Source: Bremerella sp. TYQ1 (GTDB taxonomy: Bacteria; Planctomycetota; Planctomycetia; Pirellulales; Pirellulaceae). From it: DNA of 64,000 bases. The stretch is taken from positions 4,030,001 to 4,094,000 of the forward strand of contig NZ_CP083740.1 of assembly GCF_020150455.1 (NCBI RefSeq), written 5' to 3'. The number at the start of each line of letters is the position of its first letter. Within the stretch, counting starts at the first letter, position 1. Below, in pieces: positions 15,435 through 24,412 of the stretch. The position numbers were made by a program, and so were the translations under genes. The notes beneath the pieces are model-generated. The model made no database searches, was not told the origin of the DNA, and worked only from the letters and a program-made list of their open reading frames with translations.

Positions 15435-16908
15435 AAATGTCGACTCGGTTCGGGCTGGCTTCGTCGTAAACCTCGAAGTCAGCCTCGAACGTTCGCGTGT
15501 GGGTCGTGCTCTCTTCGAAGTGATGCCAGATCTCTTTCCAGGTGTCTAAAACGACCTGCGGCATCTCCCCTTCTCCGACAAAGTGCAAATACTTGCCTTT
15601 GTGAATGCGGACTTTGTCTAGTTGATCCGGAACTTCCGCTTCCGGCGAAACCTGCCGGCCGAGTAGCATCGTGAATTCGCCAGATTGATCCGATTCGTAA
15701 TCGGCGTACACGGCAATCCGTTTCTTCGGAGCGACAGGATCGCTGATCAACGAATCGATGCTTTCCGTTTCGTACTTTTCGTACAGCTTCGGAATCTGTC
15801 CCGTTTCCGGATTCATTTCCTTGCGGTTGGTCGTACGAACGGAAATGCCGGCGACATGCATTGCCTGTTCGAGTGGCTCGAGCTGAGGTGCCACGGTTAC
15901 CTCCTGGGGATTTTGCTGAAGCACGGTGTTCTCTAGACCGAGCCATGCAATGCCGGTCGAGATCCATATGGGGATTGTAACAAATCCGACCACGGTCGAC
16001 GCCATCACGACACGCAAAGCGGTGCGGGGATCGCCTCCGTAATGCTTCGTCAGCACAATCGGAAAGACGGCTGCTGGCATGGCAGCTTGGATTGCGGCGA
16101 CTTGTTTCAATTCAATCGAAATCGGTAGCCACAACGCGGCCAGCAGAAACAAGATCGGTAATATGAGCAGTCGCAACAAGACCGCGGAAACATACGTCGG
16201 CCAAGGGCTGCTGTTGTCTCCCTTGACGTCGGCATGAAAGATTTGATCGTAAAACGTTGCTCCGATCAGCAGCATCATCATCGGAATTGCCGCACTCGCC
16301 AAGATACCGGTCACTTGGGTGACGAACTCGGGAACTTGCTCGGCGAGTCCCATCTCGTTGATGAACAACGAAAGGATGATCGTCAAACTGGGTGGGTTCA
16401 AGACGTTTTTCCACCACCCTTTGGTCAAGCCACCACTGGCCAGGCTCACGCCGATGGTCCAAATGCCCAGCTCGACTCCGACGTTATGCAGAAACAAAAC
16501 GCCCAACGCCCTTTCGCCGAAGATTTCCTGCACCAGCGGAATCGGAATGAAGCCGTAGTTGAAAATCCCAATACAAACGGCGAACGTGTGGACTTTGTCT
16601 TGATGATCGAAGCCAAGCGTTGTCCCGCTTCCACGAGCCCACCAATAAGCCATGAAGCAGCCCAGCGCGACCGACAGAAAACCCCACACCGGCGGCAAAT
16701 AGACGTTGGCAGCTTCCTCGAAGGCCGGATTGCCGACCACTTTCACGAAAATGAAGCATGGCATCAGCACGCGAATACCGAGCTTCAGCAGTCCCGCATC
16801 GACTGCCCGAGAAATCCAATTCAGATAACGAGCCGTCCCGCCAATCCCCATCACGGTGAAAACGGCGGCCGTTATGCTTAGAATCGTAATGACTTGCGTA
16901 AGATTCAT
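15418..16908 (-). CDS. AEC-type permease fused to a GyrI-like ligand-binding domain
   Basis: Residues 1 to about 335 form an AEC (auxin efflux carrier/malate permease-like) transporter with about ten membrane helices; the first-half ARYLNWISRAVDAGLLKLGI and the NYGFIPIPLVQEIFG segment with conserved N/P residues in a broken helix fit the family, as does MPAAVFPIVLTKHYGGD in the second half. Residues from about 348 to 496 are soluble and match the GyrI-like/effector-binding fold: VAGISVRTTNRKEMNPETG, YADYESDQSGEFTMLLG, GKYLHFVGEGEMPQ, WKEIWHHFEE, EADFEVYDEASP and a final DIFIAVE strand. Such domains usually bind small or lipophilic ligands, alone or in transcription factors. A fusion to a permease is unusual; the frame is continuous with no sign of error. 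The substrate is unknown. Confidence 0.85.
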   Translation of the reverse strand: MNLTQVITILSITAAVFTVMGIGGTARYLNWISRAVDAGLLKLGIRVLMPCFIFVKVVGNPAFEEAANVYLPPVWGFLSVALGCFMAYWWARGSGTTLGFDHQDKVHTFAVCIGIFNYGFIPIPLVQEIFGERALGVLFLHNVGVELGIWTIGVSLASGGLTKGWWKNVLNPPSLTIILSLFINEMGLAEQVPEFVTQVTGILASAAIPMMMLLIGATFYDQIFHADVKGDNSSPWPTYVSAVLLRLLILPILFLLAALWLPISIELKQVAAIQAAMPAAVFPIVLTKHYGGDPRTALRVVMASTVVGFVTIPIWISTGIAWLGLENTVLQQNPQEVTVAPQLEPLEQAMHVAGISVRTTNRKEMNPETGQIPKLYEKYETESIDSLISDPVAPKKRIAVYADYESDQSGEFTMLLGRQVSPEAEVPDQLDKVRIHKGKYLHFVGEGEMPQVVLDTWKEIWHHFEESTTHTRTFEADFEVYDEASPNRVDIFIAVE

Positions 16909-16981
16909 CGTCCTAACTTAATCGTTAGCCCTCGAAGCAACAATTAGGCCCCGCGAAACTTCACTCCTAAGCAGCGACCCT

Positions 16982-17443
16982 ATGCGGCAGTCCACATCCG
17001 ACCAGGAAAATCTGGCCATTATCATCGTCGACCATGGATCACGTCGGGCCGAAAGCAACGACTTGTTGCTGGAAGTAGCTCAGCTGTTCCGCGAATCGAC
17101 CGGATACAAGATCGTCGAACCGGCCCACATGGAGCTTGCCGAGCCGAGCATTGCCGACGCGTATGCCAAGTGTGTCGAGCAAGGGGCAACGCGCATTGTC
17201 GTGCACCCCTACTTCCTTTCCCCCGGTCGACATTGGCATGAAGACATCCCCCGCCTAGCCCAGGAAGCGGCCACGCAGCACCCCGGAACCACCCACCTGG
17301 TCACGGCCCCGCTAGGGCTTCACCCGCTGATGGCCAAAGTCATGCAAGAACGCGTCGAAACCTGCCTGGCCCACTGCGAAGAAAACGGCCCCATCTGCGA
17401 CGTCTGCACCGAGGAAAGCTCTTGCCGGTTGCATAAGAGTTAG
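16982..17443 (+). CDS. CbiX/SirB-like sirohydrochlorin chelatase domain protein
   Basis: A short single-domain chelatase of the CbiX family, whose members insert Co or Fe into sirohydrochlorin for cobalamin or siroheme. The strand-loop IIIVDHGSRRAESND carries the catalytic His (about residue 18); AHMELAEPSIADAY and RIVVHPYFLSPGRHWHEDIP, with its second His, are typical. The C-terminus has five Cys in about 22 residues (CLAHC, ICDVC, SSC), a pattern that in some CbiX proteins relates to an iron-sulfur centre or metal delivery. At 153 residues it is longer than archaeal short forms (about 130) by that tail. No other tetrapyrrole gene is nearby, so the pathway is not certain. Confidence 0.8.
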   Translation: MRQSTSDQENLAIIIVDHGSRRAESNDLLLEVAQLFRESTGYKIVEPAHMELAEPSIADAYAKCVEQGATRIVVHPYFLSPGRHWHEDIPRLAQEAATQHPGTTHLVTAPLGLHPLMAKVMQERVETCLAHCEENGPICDVCTEESSCRLHKS

Positions 17444-17466
17444 AGCAGAAAGAAGAGCGAGCAACT

Positions 17467-18306
17467 CTATGGCAGAAGCAACGTCGGTCCCGAAAAGTTA
17501 ACTCGCGGAATTATATGTTCGCCGGTCTCATATACGCGTTGAAAAACGTAGACCGGAGTCTTGCCTCTTGCGCTATGAGACATCTTAGCTTCCGTGGGCT
17601 TCCAATCGAAGTTCCTCAAAAAAGCAGCCACGCGTTGGGGGTGCTCGTTGTTCAAAGCGATATAGACAATCCCAGGAGACTTTACCTGGATCACTATTGG
17701 ATCTTGCCCTTCACCTCGAATGGGAGCAAACTGGCGACATGGAAAATCTTTAGGAATATCACCCCATGTATACGTTCGATCCAGGAAAGCCTTCGCACCA
17801 TTCTTCAACTCTTGCGGTTTCGATGCACCAGAAACGACGCTAAAAACAGCATTCGCGTATTCTGGATGATTTACAGACGAAGCCTTAAAAGCCGCGAACT
17901 CCTCTTTCAAAAAGCGAGCATCATCGAGAAGACCTTCGCGCACATAACTACGAATCACTTGATCGTAGGCAACTTCCAGTTGTCCAAGTGCTCGCTGCAA
18001 TGTAGTTACATAACCATCTGCGGGCACTGTTGTCGGAAGAATGCCTTTGGTCTTAAACGCTTCTAACTCCTTAGAAACTGTTTCGGTTAGCTCTAACTCA
18101 CCACGCCGTTGAGCAAATGCCAGCTTTGCGTCGAGCCGTTCTTGCAATTGTTTTTTTGCCGAGTCAACACTGCCTCTAAAGGCTTCTTTCGCTTCGGCAA
18201 TTTCTCGTTCCTGCGATTTTCCATTATCTGCTTTTGCGATTCCCACAATGGCCGTCGTTAAGAGAATTGTGAGATATAAAGCGCTGCGAAAACTTCTGGA
18301 TAACAT
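17467..18306 (-). CDS. Secreted protein of unknown function, AT-rich
   Basis: A 279-residue secreted protein starting at ATG 18306 (AAGGGG upstream), with a signal peptide (ALYLTILLTTAIVGIAKA). A charged helical region follows (EREIAEAKEAFRGSVDSAKK to about residue 150, probably coiled coil), then a strand-rich domain (YTWGDIPKDF, DPIVIQVKSPGIVYIALN, GEHIIPRVNFSGPTLLLP). I recognise no named family. The base composition is visibly more AT-rich than in both neighbours, and the intergenic DNA on its right is AT-rich as well, which may reflect later acquisition or weak selection. Convergent with the CbiX-like gene, with 23 bases between them. Confidence 0.7.
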   Translation of the reverse strand: MLSRSFRSALYLTILLTTAIVGIAKADNGKSQEREIAEAKEAFRGSVDSAKKQLQERLDAKLAFAQRRGELELTETVSKELEAFKTKGILPTTVPADGYVTTLQRALGQLEVAYDQVIRSYVREGLLDDARFLKEEFAAFKASSVNHPEYANAVFSVVSGASKPQELKNGAKAFLDRTYTWGDIPKDFPCRQFAPIRGEGQDPIVIQVKSPGIVYIALNNEHPQRVAAFLRNFDWKPTEAKMSHSARGKTPVYVFQRVYETGEHIIPRVNFSGPTLLLP

Positions 18307-18443
18307 CGCTGCCCCTTTTTCAATCTTAAATATTTGGCGGTTAGGCGCGCTGAACATTTTAATAAAGCCGATTCCAACTTTCCAATTCGTAGAATCTAAT
18401 CGCCATTACCTATCATGCCGTCGTTAGCGTGCTTTGCATAAGA

Positions 18444-18740
18444 CTAAACCGTCACGTCCTCAAACTCATCGTACGACGTCACCGAAACACGTTCGCCGAG
18501 TTCGCGCATACGTAGCATTTGCGGGGGATTTTCGGCTTCGAAGAATGCTTGCCAATCTTCCCGCGAATCCCATCGTGCGATCGTAAGAATTTTGCCAGGG
18601 TTGGCATGGTCTTGCAGCAGGAAACTCCCCCGAGCACCGGGGACCGTTTCATGAATTGATGTCGTCGTCTGCTTCCAGGCCTGCTGAAACGCCGAGAGGT
18701 TCTCCGGCGGAACCTGCCACTGGTAAATAACTCGGATCAT
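18444..18740 (-). CDS. ABM-type (antibiotic biosynthesis monooxygenase) domain protein
   Basis: A small dimeric alpha-beta barrel of the ABM superfamily: MIRVIYQWQVPPENLSAFQQ at the start, a central GSFLLQDHANPGKILTIARW strand pair (W is conserved) and SREDWQAFFEAE. From ATG 18740, with GGAAAG upstream, it has 98 residues, the normal size. Family members include quinol monooxygenases and heme-degrading enzymes, but many are uncharacterised and none of the residues here fixes a substrate. A further 34 codons upstream are open but have no start signal and no match. Confidence 0.8.
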   Translation of the reverse strand: MIRVIYQWQVPPENLSAFQQAWKQTTTSIHETVPGARGSFLLQDHANPGKILTIARWDSREDWQAFFEAENPPQMLRMRELGERVSVTSYDEFEDVTV

Positions 18741-18885
18741 CTTCTTTCCTTTCCGTGGATGTGAGCACAGTCGCGAAGCAGAACGTATCGCACCGATTTG
18801 GCGCCCATGGCATGGACTGGTGCGATACGCTTCGTTGCTCACTCCCTAAGGAAGCGTTCTACTGATTCTCCGCGATATACGAGCA

Positions 18886-19860
18886 TCAAGCCTTCATATA
18901 TTTATCAATGAACGGCAAGATCTTTTGTGGAAAGCGACCGAAATAATTGTAGCCATCCTTGAAGCGTTTCTTGGTGTCTTCAATCCACAACAGCTCTTTC
19001 TCCTTGCTGCCAAGCAGATCGAACGTTTTCTGGGCATCTTCGGGATTACGCGTCCATTCGTCTTCCAGCACTTGAACCATCAACACCGGCATTTTCACAC
19101 TAGCAGCCCAGTGATGTGGCGTCATATCGGCTGCGACGAAGGCGCCCATCTTGAGTAGCTCGAGATCGATCAATTCCTGATACTGTTGGATTCCCTGCAA
19201 CTCGGAGAAAGCGTCGTAAATGGCAGCCATAGAGACGACCATCGGGCTGACCATGCACTTCACGTTTTCGAAGAGTTCAGGATGCCGATGAATTGCGTGA
19301 TACTGTGAGTTGCCGCCCATACATTGGCTGTAAAGCCCGACATCCATCTTGGATAGTTCGGGATGGGCATCGACATACCGCTTTACACCAACGCAGTCCC
19401 GCCATTCCCAGCATCCGATGCCGCTCAGTCCACCATTGGCCGCGCTGCTGTTACCATGGTTGCGGATGTCGTACGTCAGCACGTTGTAGCCCGCGTCGGT
19501 CAAATGCTTGTACTGAACCACAAAGTCGATTTCGACGGCATCGAAGTTACTCCATGGCTCGCCAAAATGTCCAGGATAGCCAGACCGGCACATCGGTAAC
19601 GCGTGATTGAAGATAATGAGCTTATCGCTTTGGCCTCCTTTGGCGGGAATGTACCAGCCTTCCAAAGGTGTGCCATCTTCCGACGAGATAATCACTTCGG
19701 ACCAATTCGTCATACCATAGTCGTCGGGCGTTTTATGCAGAAAGCTTCGAAGAGGCTTTACGATGGCGGCCAAGGCTTGAACCTTAGCATGATCCTCTGC
19801 GGAAATGGTTGCTAACTGCTCAAGCGCTGTCTTCAATCGTTCTTCGGGCATGCGTCCCAT
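18886..19860 (-). CDS. Alpha/beta hydrolase fold protein with Cys at the nucleophile position
   Basis: A 324-residue protein of the alpha/beta hydrolase fold: EDGTPLEGWYIPA strand pair, LIIFNHALPMCRSGYPG (oxyanion strand), a YKHLTDAGYNVLTYDIRNHG block and a nucleophile elbow GLYSQCMGGNS. In this elbow the usual Ser of GxSxGG is Cys (about residue 180), as in dienelactone hydrolases. The C-terminal part has the expected acid region (MVQVLEDEWT), but no His follows it, where the catalytic His would be. Activity is therefore doubtful or non-classical. The start ATG 19860 has AAGGAG upstream. The neighbours are the cupin and ABM genes on the same strand. Confidence 0.75.
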   Translation of the reverse strand: MGRMPEERLKTALEQLATISAEDHAKVQALAAIVKPLRSFLHKTPDDYGMTNWSEVIISSEDGTPLEGWYIPAKGGQSDKLIIFNHALPMCRSGYPGHFGEPWSNFDAVEIDFVVQYKHLTDAGYNVLTYDIRNHGNSSAANGGLSGIGCWEWRDCVGVKRYVDAHPELSKMDVGLYSQCMGGNSQYHAIHRHPELFENVKCMVSPMVVSMAAIYDAFSELQGIQQYQELIDLELLKMGAFVAADMTPHHWAASVKMPVLMVQVLEDEWTRNPEDAQKTFDLLGSKEKELLWIEDTKKRFKDGYNYFGRFPQKILPFIDKYMKA

Positions 19861-19955
19861 TGGGATTGCTCCTTTTCAAAGGTTGAGAAACGCCCCGCTA
19901 CCAACCGTTGGTATCCCATGCATAAACGAGAAGCCCCGTTCATGCGAAGTCCATT

Positions 19956-20321
19956 CTACTCTTCGACCAGTACGGTGTCCTCATGCTCGTAGCCTGGGGC
20001 GCAGCAGCATAGCAGTCGTAGCGGTTCTTCGCCGGTGTTAGTGATTTGGTGTACTTCGCCGGGCGGGATGGCGATGGCGTCGCCGACGGTCACATCGCGC
20101 AGCTCTTCGCCAATTTGCATGCGACCGCGGCCATGGGTGATGTAGTAAATCTCTTCCGTTTTCGGATGGTAATGGGGCGTAGTCGCGGCGCCAGGAGGCA
20201 AGCGGGCCTCGGCCAGGGTCTGATTCTTGATGCACGAGTTGCGATGGGCGAGCAGCTCGCGAATTTCCGAGCCATCTTTGGTGGTGAACGGCTCGGCTTC
20301 GGTCAGATTGACGATATCCAT
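19956..20321 (-). CDS. Cupin domain protein
   Basis: A single small cupin of 121 residues. Cupin motif 1 is visible as PHYHPKTEEIYYITHGRGRM, with metal ligands from the two His and the Glu, and motif 2 as GDAIAIPPGEVHQITNTGEE, with the third His. Such proteins bind a metal and may be isomerases, dioxygenases or ligand sensors; the substrate is not readable. An N-terminal start at ATG 20321 is chosen; an open frame 48 codons longer runs into the cysK promoter region. It is transcribed divergently from cysK with about 146 bases between the starts. Confidence 0.8.
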   Translation of the reverse strand: MDIVNLTEAEPFTTKDGSEIRELLAHRNSCIKNQTLAEARLPPGAATTPHYHPKTEEIYYITHGRGRMQIGEELRDVTVGDAIAIPPGEVHQITNTGEEPLRLLCCCAPGYEHEDTVLVEE

Positions 20322-20467
20322 GGCGGTGGCCTTATCCGGGGGTGTTCTGGCACAGCAGCGGAGGCTATGCGAGAATCTTATTGACACAATTGGGCGTTTC
20401 TTGATACTTGGGCGCAAAATCTGCCCAAGCTTCGCGCTTTCACGGACACCACGAAGGAAAACCAATC

Positions 20468-21409
20468 ATGCCCCGTACCAAGACGTTTAACGACGCGTGC
20501 CACGCAATCGGCGATACCCCGATGATACAGATCAATCGGTTGATCCCCCAGGGTGGGGCCGAGGTTTTCGGCAAGTGCGAGTGGTTCAACCCGCTTAACA
20601 GCGTGAAAGACCGCATTGGTTATGCCATGATCGCCGACGGTGAAAAGCGTGGCGTGGTGACCAAAGATACCCACATTATCGAGCCGACTTCCGGCAACAC
20701 CGGCATTGCGTTGGCGTTTGTTTGTGCCGCCAAAGGTTACAAGCTGACACTGACGATGCCAGAATCGATGTCGCTCGAACGTCGCGCTTTGCTGCGTGCG
20801 ATGGGTGCGAACCTGGTTCTGACGCCAGCGGCCGACGGTATGAAGGGCGCCATCAACACAGCCACCGAAATGGCCGAGAAGGAACCCAACGGCTGGATGC
20901 CTGGCCAGTTCGATAACCCCGCCAACCCAGCGATTCACGAAGCAACGACGGGGCCTGAAATCTGGGAAGACATGGGCGGCAAAGTCGATGCGATCATCTC
21001 CGGCGTCGGCACCGGCGGAACGATCACGGGCGCATCCCGTTTCCTCAAGTCGAAGAACCCGGACTTCAAAGCAATCGCTGTCGAACCGAAGAACAGCCCA
21101 GTGATCAGCGGCGGTCAGCCTGGCAAGCACCGCATTCAAGGGATCGGTGCTGGCTTCATTCCGAAGAACCTCGACACGTCGATCGTCGACGAAGTGATTC
21201 AAGTCGATGACGAAGACGCCTTCGAATATGGTCGTCTGTTGGCGAAGGAAGAAGGTCTCGTCGCGGGGATCAGCAGTGGCGCTGCCATCTGGGCCGCCAA
21301 GCAAGTGGCCGCTCGCCCTGAGATGAAAGGCAAGCGAATCGCCGTCATCTTGTGCAGCCTTGGCGAACGTTACCTCTCGACGCCGCTGTTCGGTGGCCTG
21401 GAAGGCTAA
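20468..21409 (+). CDS. cysK: Cysteine synthase (O-acetylserine sulfhydrylase)
   Basis: A PLP enzyme that makes L-cysteine from O-acetylserine and sulfide. The PLP-binding Lys is in NPLNSVKDRIG (K47), followed by the substrate loop PTSGNTGIALAF, the phosphate-binding GVGTGGTITGASRF, and the C-terminal LVAGISSGAAIWAA and CSLGERYLSTPLF blocks. From ATG 20468 (AAGGAAA upstream) it has 313 residues, standard for CysK/CysM. The sequence is complete and well conserved. A bidirectional terminator follows its stop. Confidence 0.93.
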   Translation: MPRTKTFNDACHAIGDTPMIQINRLIPQGGAEVFGKCEWFNPLNSVKDRIGYAMIADGEKRGVVTKDTHIIEPTSGNTGIALAFVCAAKGYKLTLTMPESMSLERRALLRAMGANLVLTPAADGMKGAINTATEMAEKEPNGWMPGQFDNPANPAIHEATTGPEIWEDMGGKVDAIISGVGTGGTITGASRFLKSKNPDFKAIAVEPKNSPVISGGQPGKHRIQGIGAGFIPKNLDTSIVDEVIQVDDEDAFEYGRLLAKEEGLVAGISSGAAIWAAKQVAARPEMKGKRIAVILCSLGERYLSTPLFGGLEG

Positions 21410-21452
21410 CGGCTTAACGAAGCCAACATCATTTGATCAGACCAAAAAAGAA

Positions 21453-21481
21453 GGCGAGCCGACTATTCGGCTCGCCTTTTT
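21453..21481 (+). terminator. Bidirectional rho-independent terminator after cysK
   Basis: A perfect 10-bp stem (GGCGAGCCGA / TCGGCTCGCC) with loop CTAT, followed by five T on the plus strand and preceded by A-rich sequence (AAAAAAGAA), so that it can also act on the minus strand. It separates the convergent cysK and cytochrome-WD40 genes. Confidence 0.9.
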
Positions 21482-21529
21482 AGTTGCGCGATTCAACGCG
21501 ATGCGTTTTACCGCTCGCATCATACGACG

Positions 21530-24319
21530 TTACTGGTAAACGTTCTGCAGCAGTTCGGACTGACGTTTCAGTTCTTCCAGCTTGGCTTGAACGGTGGCCA
21601 TTTCGTCGGTGCCGGTTTCGACTTTTTGCTTGTGCTCGCGAAGCTGAGCATAGACGGCCGACTTCTCTTCCATGACTTTATCAAGCTGAGCTTGAAGCTT
21701 GGCGATTTCGGCGAGCTTCGCTTCCATCTGCTTTTCCATCTCAGCTTGTTTCGCGGCCGCTTCGGCGACTTGCTGTTCCTTCGTCTTGATGCCCGTCAGC
21801 ATCGCTTGCTGTTCTACTTGCAACTTAGCTGGCAGTGCGACGAATTCCGCTTTTTCTTTCTTCAGCGATTCGAGCTCTGCTTTGGCAGCAGCCGCTTTTT
21901 CGGCGGCCGCTTTGGCGGCGACCGCTTTCTCGTTCATGTCCTTCTCGACATTCGGCTTGCCTTCTTCCAGCTTCTTGAGCTGATCGGCCTGCTTCTTGAT
22001 GTCGGCATCGTACTTCTTAGCAAGGTTTTGCTGGTTGCCCATTTCTTTGTTGGCATCGGCTTGGGCCTTCTTTGCCGCTTCGATGGCGGACTTGGCCGAA
22101 GCCAACTCGGTATCGGCAGTCTGCTTGTTTTGCTTCGCGGCGGCGAGAGCTTTTTCAGCGTTGGCTTTCTCGCCATTCGCTTTGGCTGACTCATCCTGCA
22201 GCTTCTTCACTTCCGCTTCGGCGGCGGCAATCTGTTCGACGTCTTTCTTCAGTTCGCCTTCTTTACCGGCGACAGCATCGGTCGACTTTTTCACCTCGCC
22301 GGCAAGCTTGTCGACTTCGGCCTGAGCCGCTTTCTTTTCACCGTTGAGCGAATCGATTTCCTTTTGCTTCGATTCCTTTTGTTCCTCGGCAGCCTCTTCC
22401 TTCTGCTTGGTCGCTTCCGCGATCTTGGCATCTAGATCGGCGACTTTCTTCTGGGCCGCTTCCATCGCTTGTTGCTGGGAAGCAAGCTGCTTCTTCAGAT
22501 CGTCGAGCTGCTTTTGGTGCTCTGCCTGGGCCTTTTTCGTTGCGTTGACGACCGAGCTTTTCTCTTCGATCTTCTTGCCATAGTCTGCCAGCTTGGCGTT
22601 TGCCTGCGTCAGCGACTGTTCCGCTTTGGCAATCTCACCAGCCCACTTCTTCGCGTCGGCGTCTTTGGTTCCGGCAAGCTGCTCTTGCTCTTTCTGCTTC
22701 GCCTGGGAAGCAACGATTGCTTTTTTCAACTCTTCGGTTTTCGCGTTGGCGGCGTCCATCGCGGCTTTGGCGTCGGCACTGGCCTTCTTGGCGTTTTCGA
22801 TCGCGGCAAGGTGATTATCCCAGGCCTGCTTGGCAGCCGCAGCAGCTCCCCCCGCGTCGGCTGCCGCTTTATCGAACGTGCCGATGTCGGTGGTCAGCGT
22901 GGCGATCATCTCGTCGTACGTTGGGGTAACGGCTTTCAGCTTGCCGAGCTCTTTCATGCCGTCGACTTGGTAGACGCGGATTTCTCCGGTCCAGTCCCCG
23001 ACGACAATCTTGCTGCTGTCGTGATTGAAGCAGGCTCGCAGCGTTAGCTCGGGGAAGCCGCCGGTCTTGGCGAGTTCCTTGCCATCGCCAGCGAACACCT
23101 TGGCGACTTTGTCACGACCGGCAGTCACCATGCGGCCGTCGTGGGTGTAGCTGACCCATTCCGCACCGTTGCCATGGGCGTTGACCGACTTGACGTTCTT
23201 GCCATCGACCATGCCCCACAGCTTGACGGTACTGTCGGTGCTGGCCGAAGCCAAAACGTTCGAGTCTGGCTGCCAGCTGACGGCAGTGATGCCTTCTTTG
23301 TGTCCTTGCAGGTTCAAGTATTCACGAGCGGTGTCTGCTTCCCAGACAAACAATCCGTTGGAGCGATCGCCGGAAGCCAGCAGCACGCCATCAGGACTGT
23401 AAGCAAGCGAAGTAACCCAGTCGGTGTGCTTCTTGATTTCGTACAACAGCGAACCATCGGCCGTCGAATAAATACGAATCAAACGCTGCGGACCACCCAG
23501 GGCAACTCGGGAAAGATCGGGGGTAACATCGGCTGCGAGGACTGCGTCGTACTCGTCCCCCACGGTCACCATCGGTTTCCCGGTGCGAACGTTGAACAGC
23601 GTCACACTACCGGCATAGCCACCACGGCCGCCACCGGCGAGCAGCACTTCGCCGTTGCGGCTGAAGCGAAGAATGTAAGGAATGCCTTGCGGGTAAGGAA
23701 TCACGCCGAGCAGCTTAAGCGTGTCGGTGTTGTACAACGCAATTTGTTTTTGACCGGCGATGGCAACCAGCGGTGCCCAAGGGCTGTGTGCCATAGCGGT
23801 GATCGCGCCACTGTGATCGATATCAAGCACAGGCGCCTTCCACAAACCTTCCGGCATGGCGGCTGGACCTTCGGGCTTGCCGGTGGTGACGGGGCCATCC
23901 ATCGCCAGGCCACTTTTCTTTTTGGCTTTGACTTTCGAGCCGCTGTTTTCCAGGGCACCCAGTTCAATCCACTTCTTAATGATGTCTCGCTTCTCTTGAG
24001 CGATCGGGTCCTGGCCCGGCGGCATCTCGGGTGCTTCGTCGCCGTTGATCAGCGCGAACAGACGCGAGCTTTCGACATCTTGCGCGATGACCACTTCACC
24101 ACTGGCTCCCCCCTCCATCGTCGCGCCGAAGCTTTCCAGGTTCAAACCACCTTTGGCGTCCCCTTGGTTATGGCACGTGAAGCAGTGCTGCCGAAGGATC
24201 GGCTTGACGTGATCTTCGTACGTGATCTTTTCGACGGCGTCCCCGGCCGGCTTGGCGTCTTCGGCGGCAGCCAGAGTTGTCAAACCGAACAGAACGAGAA
24301 GTGGAAGGGTATAACGCAT
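21530..24319 (-). CDS. Cytochrome c-WD40-coiled coil secreted protein
   Basis: A 929-residue exported protein with a signal peptide (PLLVLFGLTTLAAA). A planctomycete-type cytochrome c domain follows, with the heme motif CFTCH (C46, C49, H50) and the later MPPG axial-Met segment. Residues about 165-465 form a WD40 propeller (TSLAYSPDGVLLASGDRSNG, AVSWQPDSNVLASASTDSTV, VSYTHDGRMVTAGRDK). The last half, about residues 470-929, is an Ala/Lys/Glu-rich coiled coil made of long heptad stretches. It is the last gene of a four-gene minus-strand cluster (DUF1501, PPC, DUF1549/1553, this one). The family is known in planctomycetes, but its role is not; the layout suggests a surface-bound, heme-bearing scaffold. 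Confidence 0.85.
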   Translation of the reverse strand: MRYTLPLLVLFGLTTLAAAEDAKPAGDAVEKITYEDHVKPILRQHCFTCHNQGDAKGGLNLESFGATMEGGASGEVVIAQDVESSRLFALINGDEAPEMPPGQDPIAQEKRDIIKKWIELGALENSGSKVKAKKKSGLAMDGPVTTGKPEGPAAMPEGLWKAPVLDIDHSGAITAMAHSPWAPLVAIAGQKQIALYNTDTLKLLGVIPYPQGIPYILRFSRNGEVLLAGGGRGGYAGSVTLFNVRTGKPMVTVGDEYDAVLAADVTPDLSRVALGGPQRLIRIYSTADGSLLYEIKKHTDWVTSLAYSPDGVLLASGDRSNGLFVWEADTAREYLNLQGHKEGITAVSWQPDSNVLASASTDSTVKLWGMVDGKNVKSVNAHGNGAEWVSYTHDGRMVTAGRDKVAKVFAGDGKELAKTGGFPELTLRACFNHDSSKIVVGDWTGEIRVYQVDGMKELGKLKAVTPTYDEMIATLTTDIGTFDKAAADAGGAAAAAKQAWDNHLAAIENAKKASADAKAAMDAANAKTEELKKAIVASQAKQKEQEQLAGTKDADAKKWAGEIAKAEQSLTQANAKLADYGKKIEEKSSVVNATKKAQAEHQKQLDDLKKQLASQQQAMEAAQKKVADLDAKIAEATKQKEEAAEEQKESKQKEIDSLNGEKKAAQAEVDKLAGEVKKSTDAVAGKEGELKKDVEQIAAAEAEVKKLQDESAKANGEKANAEKALAAAKQNKQTADTELASAKSAIEAAKKAQADANKEMGNQQNLAKKYDADIKKQADQLKKLEEGKPNVEKDMNEKAVAAKAAAEKAAAAKAELESLKKEKAEFVALPAKLQVEQQAMLTGIKTKEQQVAEAAAKQAEMEKQMEAKLAEIAKLQAQLDKVMEEKSAVYAQLREHKQKVETGTDEMATVQAKLEELKRQSELLQNVYQ

Positions 24320-24412
24320 CGCTCAGTCTCTGTGCGAAAAAAGGCAGGCAAACGAAGGCGGGGTTTCGTGTGCCGTCCGAAATGGGACGGCACACTTCAA
24401 TCTAGCTTACGC

